A stretch of 64,000 bases of DNA from Methanoperedens sp049690315. GTDB lineage: Archaea > Halobacteriota > Methanosarcinia > Methanosarcinales > Methanoperedenaceae. The DNA is taken from assembly GCA_049690315.1 (NCBI GenBank), contig JBAVMS010000028.1, forward strand, positions 1-64,000, in the 5' to 3' direction. The first letter of the stretch is position 1. Each line of letters opens with the position of its first letter. The notes below the pieces were generated by a model that ran no database searches, was not told the origin of the DNA, and saw only the letters and a list, made by a program, of their open reading frames with translations. This document shows positions 50,601 through 59,400 of the stretch, in pieces. The position numbers and the translations under genes were made by a program.

Positions 50601-51693
50601 TTGTCCTGCTCACCCCGCTGTACTTCGGACCCATTTGCATATTATCCGATTCAGTCACCTGCCGGTCCCTGGATTTCATCTGGCTATACTTATCATCGCG
50701 GTGCAGCCTTTCTTTAAAATCATTTAAATTGATAGGTTCCCATATTACGTTTAAACTACATGATATCCCTGTTCCAGCCAGACCCTTTAATACATTGGAA
50801 AGTCTCGTATCCCTTCCCATTTCTTCGAAATCTTTTCTGCTCTTAGCAATATCTATAGTTTCTTTTTTCAGAACCAATATCTCGATTGGAGACCCTTTCG
50901 TTATATCCCCTGAACCTCTGCCCATCTTTCCCATTAAATTGCCTATATTCAGGAATCCGTATGCTCTAATTCTTTTTTTTCCACCGCTTTCTAATTCATG
51001 GTAAGCATATTTGTTCAATATTTTAGTTGGTTCCTCAAAAAAAGGTCCCAGCATAATACTTTGTTTCCTCTTAATAAAAACAAACTCATCAACTCCCGTA
51101 TCGGAATTATATACCATACTGGGTGAAACCTGCAACCCGCCGAGACGGCTGGTTATGGAGGTGTAAATTCTTCTTTTTTTACTTCTAAGTTCAATAATAC
51201 TCTTTTCATGTTTTTTTTCATCAATCCACATGTTTTCCATTATGCGGGCGGTTTCTTTTTTATTTTTCAAGTCGCAAACTATGGGTTTTACTACAGTCCC
51301 GAGAAATATGGTCTTTATTTCAGGTGATAGAACATATGAAATGAACCCACCCAGGCTTGCTTCAGGCCCATCTTTTATCCGGGTCGTGTTTGCTTCCGGA
51401 TACAGCGGATTATACATCGCTGAAAAAACACCGCTGTCCGGTAAAGCGCGATACCAATCTATAAATGCCTCAATTCTATCAATTGTCTGAATGACGCATC
51501 CGCGTCCAACTTTGATAAGAACAAACGCGTCTTTGGAGCTGCTGTATATTACTTCAGAACCGGCAGCATCGACTATAAACCGTTTTGTCAATGGCTGCTC
51601 CATCATCTTTATTTTTTCCGGGTTAAAAATGCTTAGCTTTGAAGTCGAAGATTGTTCTGAAGCTTGGGCGCCCCTTTTTTTTCCGAAAAGCAT
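47614..51693 (-). CDS. HerA/VirB4-class ATPase of the transfer apparatus
   Basis: 1359 residues. N-terminal 500 residues resemble the substrate-side domain of VirB4/TraC-like proteins. Walker A is CGKIGSGKTNT near residue 547, then VLILDRHGEYH, Walker B VIEEAHN near 920, and IWIIDQLPELL with NLIVHKTDED, a HerA/FtsK-type sensor region. A winged helix (ELMEMGLLIENT, VYVLTDKGKQAI) and an acidic, Lys-rich linker follow near 1140-1290. Such ATPases drive DNA or protein transport in conjugation. GAGGTGATG precedes the ATG. It is the best evidence for a DNA-transfer function. Confidence 0.8.
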   Translation of the reverse strand: MLFGKKRGAQASEQSSTSKLSIFNPEKIKMMEQPLTKRFIVDAAGSEVIYSSSKDAFVLIKVGRGCVIQTIDRIEAFIDWYRALPDSGVFSAMYNPLYPEANTTRIKDGPEASLGGFISYVLSPEIKTIFLGTVVKPIVCDLKNKKETARIMENMWIDEKKHEKSIIELRSKKRRIYTSITSRLGGLQVSPSMVYNSDTGVDEFVFIKRKQSIMLGPFFEEPTKILNKYAYHELESGGKKRIRAYGFLNIGNLMGKMGRGSGDITKGSPIEILVLKKETIDIAKSRKDFEEMGRDTRLSNVLKGLAGTGISCSLNVIWEPINLNDFKERLHRDDKYSQMKSRDRQVTESDNMQMGPKYSGVSRTIVSPLQDQGFLGQTYRTQYLWRGLQRGLFNANVLLAVASEGDTFEEATRQLEVNLHTAVGVVRGSFDTVMVEIVEPEEALQALYLLTPSNFEKEDDGLVHDTIVNNEILSIFGHLPDFPLPADIDIIKFPDLQGRLTRRNLGLDKSNPIYFARAVQDFKHVSTVAIDAINDPRLIGVICGKIGSGKTNTMKRILKETLDGDELGPFSDVLILDRHGEYHKLCSATDTEVFVVPLWSSEVIFKINVLESVEGRSIGQAVEDAAALFKHTMVQIGPIMESVCREALHDLYKKHGWTVNEIYTRADSRSIPTCRDLLDHLKHGRYWEERKREGMKAETSQRYREAMYSLVSRLEKIMAAQGENIFCPENGRSTVPPAVMFSKNVIIQFMFGKYNPIDDDAKNFVSLMFIQHLWNYRQVNAIKLPDDKYDRKKYYGINPDTQREIIRKAMQKHMCAASFKNGIAAQVDDFIVEIKDGTVIGKGTIECQVSNDNKIDAKEFGEGFTVSAFQLKIKEEDKLSSSKNSPLDELPQTQNSNPASTEMVEVTCTSSVERLIGAPMKIHTLVIEEAHNIAQDRSDEFSNSISLISQILSEIRKFGEGIWIIDQLPELLDERVLKLANNLIVHKTDEDYAVAKLAATLGILEEPQMYEFLKVLSPGMALLKLNSSQAAYPIEVCYPRLKRPELTEQEIIDLGKRFRDICREDEKNFKIPVFQMDQQVYDSKDMRERSFKSILSYAVNADIKISNPKFALLSIAAHNEYFASPKTKSELLMEYKKLWGRDFDEMQMNELMEMGLLIENTEKTTDSNDEKKNDTVYVLTDKGKQAIASSVYLFSALLYHYYDKKREAEVETEAGVKAEVEPKTDTSTAVNVEIKPGEEDAELIFTNLIGNVSGKSKNDNLSKNKIKSESNQQSKKECQLSHQPPFAFIVTCSKTIGVLSKIDALDTVIDRLRNKSMDEVIIINEGEMVKSMNLHDLKIPGLRVLSKTELIDLVEMEKL

Positions 51694-51760
51694 AAAACAT
51701 CACCTCACCTTATCTCAATTGTTTAAAATGAAATTGCATTGACCTCAATAAGAACTGCCA

Positions 51761-52240
51761 CTATGGCCATCTCGGTGTTCTAACATTGGTTTCGGGATTA
51801 GATCTTTTAGCATCTTGCCCCATCAAATCAGTTCCGGCATGATTTAAAGTCCGTTCAGTCTGAACAACCAGACGCACTTTATTTAAACCAGCTTTACGCG
51901 CGTTATAGGCATCACCCATTTTTTGTATTGACGTTCTTGGTGTTTGTCTGTCCGATCCTACAAATTTTCCTTCTGGCGTGCCGGCTCCCCTCCAAAGCAC
52001 ATTTTCATTTCCCCCTGGATTAGCTGCGCCTCCCATTCCACCTCCTTGTGGCATAGGCCCGCCGAGGCCTTTATTAGCGCTGATTTCAGCATAAAAATAC
52101 GGATTATTAGCCATTCCAGGATTAACAACCGCCGATTTCTGCAGCGATTCGGTGGCACTTTTAGCGATTGTTTCGCTTACACTTCCCACCCCTTCGATCC
52201 CTTTCGATACTGTCGCTCCAATAGTTACCGGATCTACCAT
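51761..52240 (-). CDS. Hypothetical Gly/Pro-rich protein
   Basis: 159 residues with a short amphipathic N-terminus (VTIGATVSKGIEGVGSVS) and a Gly/Pro/Met-rich centre (GGPMPQGGGMGGAANPGG). No signal peptide. It precedes the ATPase in the same operon. Not recognised. Confidence 0.6.
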   Translation of the reverse strand: MVDPVTIGATVSKGIEGVGSVSETIAKSATESLQKSAVVNPGMANNPYFYAEISANKGLGGPMPQGGGMGGAANPGGNENVLWRGAGTPEGKFVGSDRQTPRTSIQKMGDAYNARKAGLNKVRLVVQTERTLNHAGTDLMGQDAKRSNPETNVRTPRWP

Positions 52241-52269
52241 TTTAATTCACCTCATATCATATCTTTTAT

Positions 52270-52644
52270 TCATTGATTGACTGGTATAAACGTTACTATT
52301 TTTAGTTTCCCAGCCTGTAATACCTGGTCTATCTTGCCTTTAACAACTGCGTTGCTGCCGGCTTTGGGTATACCATTAACCGCGCTCACATAAATTATTT
52401 CATTCGGCGGAAGGTTTCCGGTAGCATTCACGAGATAATACATCTTGCCTGGAGCGACATCATATGCAGGGTCCGTGCCTACAATACCCTGGATGCTTAT
52501 CGTATTCCATCCTCCTTTATTATCTTGAAAGGTATTCGGGTTCTGGTAAACATCTTCAACCGAGTAGATTTTGTCTTTGCCGCCGATACAACCTGATAAC
52601 ATTGCTATAGCAACAACTAATATGAACAGATAGTTTATTTTCAT
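52270..52644 (-). CDS. Lipoprotein with an OB-fold-like domain
   Basis: 124 residues from an ATG at 52644. Signal peptide with lipobox AMLSGC, then a compact beta-rich domain (ISIQGIVGTDPAYDVAPG, AVVKGKIDQVLQAG) resembling small OB folds. Likely first gene of the long minus-strand operon. Confidence 0.7.
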   Translation of the reverse strand: MKINYLFILVVAIAMLSGCIGGKDKIYSVEDVYQNPNTFQDNKGGWNTISIQGIVGTDPAYDVAPGKMYYLVNATGNLPPNEIIYVSAVNGIPKAGSNAVVKGKIDQVLQAGKLKIVTFIPVNQ

Positions 52645-52713
52645 CGAATAGTTAAATACTCCCCGCACATAAATAATTTACGGATTTTCTTTTTTTATTC
52701 AAATCTCCCGCGG

Positions 52714-52745
52714 TTTTTCAATTACAGTTTCTTTTTCTGAAAATT
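52714..52745 (+). promoter_or_regulatory. Pyrimidine-rich promoter box at a distant site
   Basis: TTTTTCAATTACAGTTTC and TTTTTCTGAAAATT, the same box as in the 11-26 kb region, here divergent from the lipoprotein and before the gene at 52782. CCATACA is absent; TATATATTATG-like sequence follows. Confidence 0.5.
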
Positions 52746-52781
52746 ATTTTTTAAAATAGATTTATATATTATGAACTTCTA

Positions 52782-53576
52782 ATGATAAACTCAATGAACA
52801 TGATTCCACCAAAGCACCCGTCTGCTAAGAACAATACCGCATGGGAACGGGTAATGAAAATATTCTATACTAAAAACATCGCTACCCTTGGTATTGTGCT
52901 TGCTTCCAGTCATGAGTTTCATGGAAAATCAGTCACCTCGATAACAATCAGCCAGCATGTGCTGAATACCAAGCGCGGTGCTGCGGCGGCGGGCGCGGTG
53001 GCAATAGGGAACCCAGCATATATTACCGAACCACTGGCTGAAATGAACGGTATATTTGCATGGTATGAGAAAAGTGGAATACCTTATGCTATCGAAATTG
53101 AAGGGCATTCACTGCTAGAAATCATATCTCTGGTCAATCATAATGATACAAAAATCCACAGGTTCTTTGTAAATATGCTTTCCCGCGATATGACCTTCTG
53201 GAGCAGCGGCGCCTCTGTGGATATTGTTTACTTTTCATCCCTGGAAGAGCTGGAAAAAAGCCCCATAGCGGAGTTCAGCACTCCCGTCGGCGATGATATG
53301 CACGTTCCCGATTCCATAGCGGCGCATGTATATTTTGAACCGAAAGTAAAAAAGTTAATAGATTTGATCAAAGATAACCGTGATTCTTCGGGAAAAGCTG
53401 ATGCGAGAGCTATCCATAAATTACTGAAAGAGTGCCTGAATCTGAATGATGACGATGCATGGTCTGTGTTTGATTATGCAGCGAAATTCAATGGAATAGA
53501 AGAGGTAGAAGAAATAAACGTAAGGTATACCGGGAAAAAATTACCATCTATAGAAAAGGCTGATGATTGGGCTTAA
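52782..53576 (+). CDS. Hypothetical protein, 264 residues
   Basis: A soluble alpha/beta protein starting at tandem methionines (MINSMNMIPPKHPSAKNN). It contains GAAAAGAVAIGNPAYITE and a helical C-terminus (HKLLKECLNLNDDDAWSVFD). I do not recognise it. It has its own promoter box, so is independent of the pilus operon. Confidence 0.6.
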   Translation: MINSMNMIPPKHPSAKNNTAWERVMKIFYTKNIATLGIVLASSHEFHGKSVTSITISQHVLNTKRGAAAAGAVAIGNPAYITEPLAEMNGIFAWYEKSGIPYAIEIEGHSLLEIISLVNHNDTKIHRFFVNMLSRDMTFWSSGASVDIVYFSSLEELEKSPIAEFSTPVGDDMHVPDSIAAHVYFEPKVKKLIDLIKDNRDSSGKADARAIHKLLKECLNLNDDDAWSVFDYAAKFNGIEEVEEINVRYTGKKLPSIEKADDWA

Positions 53577-53591
53577 GCGGCTGAAAACCCG

Positions 53592-53652
53592 GGTTAGCAC
53601 ATAAATTTCATATTGATATTAACAAGAATACCTTACTAAATTTACTTTATTT
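53592..53652. repeat. Dispersed ~50-bp repeat, copy 2 of 3
   Basis: GGTTAGCACATAAATTTCATA, then TTGATATTAACAAGAATACC and TTACTAAATTTACTTTATTTT. Same order as at 25729; one base differs in the palindrome core. Confidence 0.8.
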
Positions 53653-53749
53653 TTTGAACCCACACCATGCATCTGGACAGGGTTAAACGGAGACAGTAGT
53701 AAAAGAGAACGGTAGAGGGGAAAGCGCTTGGATGATGCAAAAAATAAGA

Positions 53750-54493
53750 CTATTCAATTATAAACCAATTCAACTTTTTTTCAAGTTTATAATATTTACG
53801 GTCCATTTTAACAATAACAAAACCGAGAACAGGCGCAAATAAAATCACTTGTATAGACTGATAGAATGAAAGATGGGAAATAGCACCTAATAACAATATT
53901 ATGATTCCCGCGCCGATACCGGTTTTAAGATACTTTTTGTGTTCTATTCTTGCTAAATCAAATTCTTCTTTTAATTCAACAGATACTGCTTCACGATTGA
54001 AAACTGCTTTGATTAATGAAGCCGTAACATAGGTGGCACCATTCAATGCATCTTCAGGATTTTGTGACTTTATCGATTCTATTATTTTTTCTATATAAGC
54101 AGGGTCACATTTCGAATCGTTTATACCCGAGTATAAACTATCGTTTTTAATGATTATGGTATTTATTTTGTTCTCATTCGATTCATGGAATAAACCTAAA
54201 AACCCTTTGCTTACATAACTATCATGAATATAATGCAGTGCTTGTCCAAGCAAAAATCCTGCATCGTTTTCATTGTTTTTAAGCCACTCCCTTCGTGCTA
54301 GCCAAATTAACTTCATGATTTTGGCTGTGTCATGATAATGGTGCCGCTCCATTGGTCTGCCCTGGTTCTTCAACCATGTATTGAGTTTATCAGGATAAAT
54401 TACGCCATCTAATAATCCTTTATACACGGATAGAGGAACGTTATGCAGTCGCGTTGCCACTTTTATAAGCCGTTGATGGTCTTTCCATTTCAT
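53750..54493 (-). CDS. Membrane protein with a zinc-dependent phospholipase-C-like domain
   Basis: 247 residues from an ATG at 54493, chosen because the longer frame to 54547 overlaps the orc1 stop. FLLGQALHYIHDSYVSKGFL with HE and an early HHYHD segment resembles the metal-binding helices of phospholipase C / S1-P1-like proteins. Two membrane segments follow near 190-230. Substrate unknown. Confidence 0.55.
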   Translation of the reverse strand: MKWKDHQRLIKVATRLHNVPLSVYKGLLDGVIYPDKLNTWLKNQGRPMERHHYHDTAKIMKLIWLARREWLKNNENDAGFLLGQALHYIHDSYVSKGFLGLFHESNENKINTIIIKNDSLYSGINDSKCDPAYIEKIIESIKSQNPEDALNGATYVTASLIKAVFNREAVSVELKEEFDLARIEHKKYLKTGIGAGIIILLLGAISHLSFYQSIQVILFAPVLGFVIVKMDRKYYKLEKKLNWFIIE

Positions 54494-54500
54494 ATCAATA

Positions 54501-55766
54501 TCATTCTTCACATAGATGTTGTAATGGGTAGGTGTTACTAACAGCATTCATGACCACCCGGGCATCAATATTAATGATAGGGGATAGTCTTGAATCTTCC
54601 ATTATAGTACTGCGCGCAAGTTCGGCAGGGATGTTCAACGATACGTTTTTTGTTCTTCCATACCGGCCCTTGGAGACTACACGAGCAGTTATGATCTCTA
54701 GCATTGCGAGGTCTGATATATAATCGGTGATCCTCCTCTGGGTTAGTATTTCGAGCCCGATGATGCTGCACAGGTTCTTGTACAGCAAGTATACTTCATG
54801 GGTTTCAATTATGCGTGGTTTGGGCGTGTTAAGCAACAAACAGCTTGCGAGAACGAGTTTTATTTGTGTGGGAAAGGTCTTTATCGTTTCTTTTACCGTA
54901 TCGATCTCTATCTGAGCCTTCGCTGCTCGAACGTGTTCTTCCCCGATTACCGAGGCTCCAAGTCTTTCGGCTATCTCGCCACTTACCTTGAGCAGGTTGA
55001 TAGCTTTGCGTGCGTCGCCGTGCTCCTGAGCCGCAAAGGCTGCAATTATTGGGATTGTGGTGTCGCTGAGCACGTTATCCTGAAAGGCCAATCGAGATCT
55101 TTGCAATAATATGTCTCGCAGTTGGTTGGCATTATATGGACCGAAGACGATTTCATTTCTTGCCATGGCGCTCTTGGTTCTGGGGTCAAGGCTATCAAGG
55201 AACTTAAGGTCGTTGGTTACTCCTATGATACAGAGGTTTTTATCTGTGAATTTGTTTTCCCTGATCCTTGCGAACATATTCAGAACATCAGGGTGGTCGA
55301 GTTTGTCGATTTCATCGAGAATAATGACAGGTACGCCAACGCTCCTACTGATTGCATCGCAGAAGATTGCAAAATACGCATCAAAGCTGTTCCGTATCTT
55401 CTTCTGGACGGCTTCAGGACATATACTGACCATGATGTTACGCAGGATGCCCACATCAGTACATGCCGCTTCGCAGTTAACATGTGCCATCATGACGTGA
55501 ATGCCCTTCCTCCCAGCATCTCTTTCCAGCCGCGATGTCACAAGTTCCGTTACTGTGCTCTTTCCAGTCCCGGGAAGCCCGTAGATGAATACATTGTCGG
55601 GCACTATATTGTCCATCGTCCTTGTAAGGCAGGACATTAGCTTGTCTATTTCGGCATCCCTGTGAAGGATATCTTCGAGAGTGATCAGGTCGCTTCTCAT
55701 TTTCAATGAGTCGTAAGACTTAAATATCGTACTCGGGTTAGTTGTGAACTCTCTTTTACTTACCAC
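54501..55766 (-). CDS. orc1/cdc6: Orc1/Cdc6 replication initiator
   Basis: 421 residues, the normal size. AAA+ domain: IYGLPGTGKSTV (Walker A, about residues 62-73), VIILDEIDKLDH (Walker B), CIIGVTNDLKF (sensor 1), and EHGDARKAINLL (sensor 2 with the conserved arginine). The C-terminal winged helix lies at about 320-410 (LTQRRITDYISDLAMLEII). It recognises origin repeats and loads MCM. The gene faces away from a set of inverted ORB-like repeats at 55814-56246, as is usual for archaeal initiators. The N-terminus matches IFKSYDSLKMRS-type starts. Confidence 0.95.
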   Translation of the reverse strand: MVSKREFTTNPSTIFKSYDSLKMRSDLITLEDILHRDAEIDKLMSCLTRTMDNIVPDNVFIYGLPGTGKSTVTELVTSRLERDAGRKGIHVMMAHVNCEAACTDVGILRNIMVSICPEAVQKKIRNSFDAYFAIFCDAISRSVGVPVIILDEIDKLDHPDVLNMFARIRENKFTDKNLCIIGVTNDLKFLDSLDPRTKSAMARNEIVFGPYNANQLRDILLQRSRLAFQDNVLSDTTIPIIAAFAAQEHGDARKAINLLKVSGEIAERLGASVIGEEHVRAAKAQIEIDTVKETIKTFPTQIKLVLASCLLLNTPKPRIIETHEVYLLYKNLCSIIGLEILTQRRITDYISDLAMLEIITARVVSKGRYGRTKNVSLNIPAELARSTIMEDSRLSPIINIDARVVMNAVSNTYPLQHLCEE

Positions 55767-55813
55767 AATACCTCAATTTCTATTTCCATAAACATTGTAT
55801 GGGGTTATAATGG

Positions 55814-56246
55814 TTTCTCATGGAACACACATACACATGTGATTTCCGATGGAACTTCCAGGAAAAAGCCTTCGGCAATAAAAAATGATATATAGGAAAT
55901 ATCCAGTGGTATCTATGCGCTAAAACTATGTATAGATTTCGCTTTGTTTTTGTATTGTGTTTTTTAGGTCATTATAGTATTGGATAAAACACAACAAATA
56001 TAAAAAAAATTAGTGGAAAAAACCATGATGGGACGAACAATATTTATGTTAAAAATTTCCTTAACAGGCTTGAATATATTGACCCTTTACTGATAGAAAA
56101 ACAAAGTCAAAAGGACAATTAAACTCCCAGTTTCAGTTGTAGAAAGGCTCAAAACATGGTAACTTTCTTGAAGTTCCATCGGAAACCACATATATATGTA
56201 TCTATTTTTTGAGATGTCATGTGAGATAACAGAGTTCCATCGGAAA
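55814..56246. other. Putative replication origin with inverted ORB-like repeats
   Basis: TTTCCGATGGAAC at 55843-55855 and the variant TTTCTCATGGAAC at 55814-55826 face exact inverted copies GTTCCATCGGAAA at 56173-56185 and 56234-56246. The copies extend outward with ACATRTRTATGT-like ends. Between them, about 300 bp are very A/T-rich (AAATATAAAAAAAATTAG near 56000), suited to unwinding. The core resembles the archaeal ORB TTCCAGTGGAAA. It directly adjoins the orc1/cdc6 gene. No other gene lies in 55767-56457. Confidence 0.75.
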
Positions 56247-56389
56247 TGATATGTGTATATGTTTATTTTTTGAGTTGTTAATATTGGCAGGTAATTGAGT
56301 TCAAAAGGGCAAGAAAAGCTCCCGGTTTTAGTTGTAGAGTAAAGTCAAAAAACCTTATTCTTGGCAGGCAAAGTTCCCGATAACCGGAG

Positions 56390-56448
56390 TTAGCACATTA
56401 ATTTCATATTAATATTAACAAGAATACCTACCAATTAAAGCTGAGCGG
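56390..56448. repeat. Dispersed ~50-bp repeat, copy 3 of 3
   Basis: AGTTAGCACATTAATTTCATA, then TTAATATTAACAAGAATACC and TACCAATTAAAG, between the origin and the 3' end of the giant surface protein gene. Confidence 0.8.
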
Positions 56449-56457
56449 TCTAAGCAC

Positions 56458-59400
56458 TCACGAAACCGGAATTCCCAGCATCCTACCTACATAAGCGCGT
56501 ACTGCATTCTTATCAGTACCCATGATACTGCCTCCATGATGGCCGCCCATATTATCAGTTACATCCACATTAAACCAGGTAGTGGAGTAGTAGGAATTAG
56601 AATAAGGCCCGCTAACGCTAGCTGAAACCGCTGCTCCATAATGGTCTATAGCATAGCCTGTGTAATAGAAACATGAATAGCCACACGAATACAGCTCAGT
56701 ATAGAAACCGCCAGTATCGTAACGAGAGTAATCGCCACCATCAGGTATGAATAAAGCACTGGCAACTGTGTTTATCGGAGGATACGCTGTAGCTGTTGTA
56801 TTTGCAGTGCTGCTGGCACCCCATTCATCAGTTGCCGTAACGACTATATTGTAAGTACCTGGCGTGTATTGATTCCATGCAAGGTTCCAACCGTAACCAT
56901 ATTTAAGAATCCAATCTGGCGGATCTGAATCATAAGATCTATAGACAGCGTATCCAAACGTGTACTGATTTGTGCTGGTAACCACCCCGTTCATACCCCA
57001 ATCGTATGTTACAGTGAAACCATCTCCTTCTGGGTCTTCGATTGCAGCGTTAATTATTGATGGAGATATAGAATACCCGAACCTGCCTGCACTCTGGCAG
57101 TCATATCCGCAGAAGTAATGCGGACTTGCACGTATTAAATTAATGCCGTTAAATTGTACGCCATTGATAGTTATTTTTGGCGGCAGGTTCTTGTATACAC
57201 GTATCTCTATAATGCTGCTGTTTGTAAGGCCCCAGGTATCTTTTACAGTAACCGTTACATAATAAATATCATACTTCCCGTAAGTATCTTCATAATCCCA
57301 GCTATCGGGAGTGTATACCTTTGATGCGTTCCCGGATGTAGACCAGATACTATTCGTCCCGTCACCCCAATCATATTGATACAATACGGTGTCTCCATTT
57401 GGGTCACCATGCGGATTATCCGGATCGTATGAAATTGCCCTGAAAACTATAGGGTGGTGTTCAATAAATGAAGTTGACGGTAAACCTGCTTTTCTCTTTA
57501 TGGAATCCATAGATACGATTATGGGCTGTCTGGGCGGATTGTCGTATACGAAGATTGTATCGTTATAAGTTGTAACGGCATTATAAGGATCTCCGACCTG
57601 CGCCGTGAAACTTACGTTCTGGTTCAGTATTAACGTGCTTGTACCCATCCATGCAACGTACCTGTGTGTTTTATTCGACGCCTGTACATTCATCCTCGGG
57701 ACTAAAGTTGTTACATTCCACAGCAGTTCCGTGCTCGTTATGAATTCATCCTGCGTTGGTGTGCTATAGAGCCAGTTAGTGTCAAATCCATCACCCCAGA
57801 CATACCTGTAATGCAAATAATCCTTGTACTGCATATCCTCGATATTCGGATCGGTTGCATTGAGGCTAATGTTTACAGTATCTCCGATATGTACCGGGTT
57901 GCGCTGGGATGCCCATGGTTCAATGCTTTTTGATAATGGATCTGCTCTTGGTATTTCACCGTTTAAATGTAGATACTGCAGTGCGGTTACGTTGTATGAA
58001 TTCGTCAGATTGGCTATATTAGTCACGGCGATACCACTCACAACAGGCGGATCGTTATAAACATCAACAGTCTGGATTGCAGAAGTTGAAAGTGGGTTAT
58101 AAACAATCGTCCCGGGGATATCATTCAACCCTGAAAGCCCGCTGTCAGTAACGGTTAGACCGACAGTATGAGTGCCTGTAGTGGGCATCCAGAAAACTCC
58201 CGGGGGGGCATCGGGGCTTGTATCTCCTTCATCGTGGCTGGCGCTCTGCCCGACATAAACCTGTGGTGGAACTGGCTGACCATCAAGAGTCCAGTCGAGT
58301 TTAAGAGGATCAGGGAACTGAGGTTCATAATACCTGTTCCAGTCCCATATTGAAGGGTTTACTCTTACCCAGCCGTGCTGAGTGAGGTTGCCTGTATACC
58401 ATGAGAGATTTGCATCTGTTGGATCTGCAAGCACAGTAATATTCACATAAGGAGGATAATTTGGTGGAGGTCTGTCTTTAAACCAGCCGATCATATTCTC
58501 GGCATCTTCATCAGGAGGAGTTTCCTGGTAATCCCAGCGCGCATGGGCTACCCACGTCAGATTATAGTCAAGCAGCTGTTTCACCGGCCATGAATAGTCA
58601 GGCAACCCGGCGACTTCGCCGCTGTTATCTTGAACACCCAGGCTCAATGTCTGGTTATCTTTTATCTTCCACCAGCCTTCACCCCAATCAGGATAATAAT
58701 GCATGGTATAGTTCTGAGTAGTGCCGTTATCCGGGCTCATTTTAACGAAATTATAGTAATCGATTGTATTGTTGCTCGTTACATTATACATTGCATATTT
58801 CCCATGCGTTTTAACATAAGAATATTCGCCAGTGAAATTAGCGGGTATATTATTTATGATAAATTCTTTTTTCGAGTAATCTCCGTCTTCGATATATGCT
58901 CTGAGTTCAACTGCAAACGTTCCGAACCTCGGCATTGCGATAGGATAACTCCACTGCACGCTTGTATTACTCAGCCTGACAATATCTGCATCGTTTACAG
59001 TAACTCCATCGCTGGTATAAATTCTCAAAGAGATATTTTTTATGTTTGTCCCGTTAGTCTGAGCAGTTCCCGATGCAAGGATGCCTGTGGCCGAAGTTTT
59101 GGTTACTCTCGTTATAGGAGAGTTAATCGTGATAACAGGGACATCAGCGTATACGACATATAAACTGGTTGACGCTGTCAGACCACCTATATCATAAACC
59201 CGGGCTTCGATCATATTAATGCCTGGTTCCAATTTAATATTCTGGCTCCATGACAAGCTGCGGGACGCATCGGAGGAATACAGCGCATAACTCCCGATTA
59301 GTTCACCCGTGCCTCCTGGGATTATGTGCGTCACATCAATCTTGAGATGCGATACTCCACCAGCATCATAAGCAGTGCCGTTCACATTAATGTATTCAGT

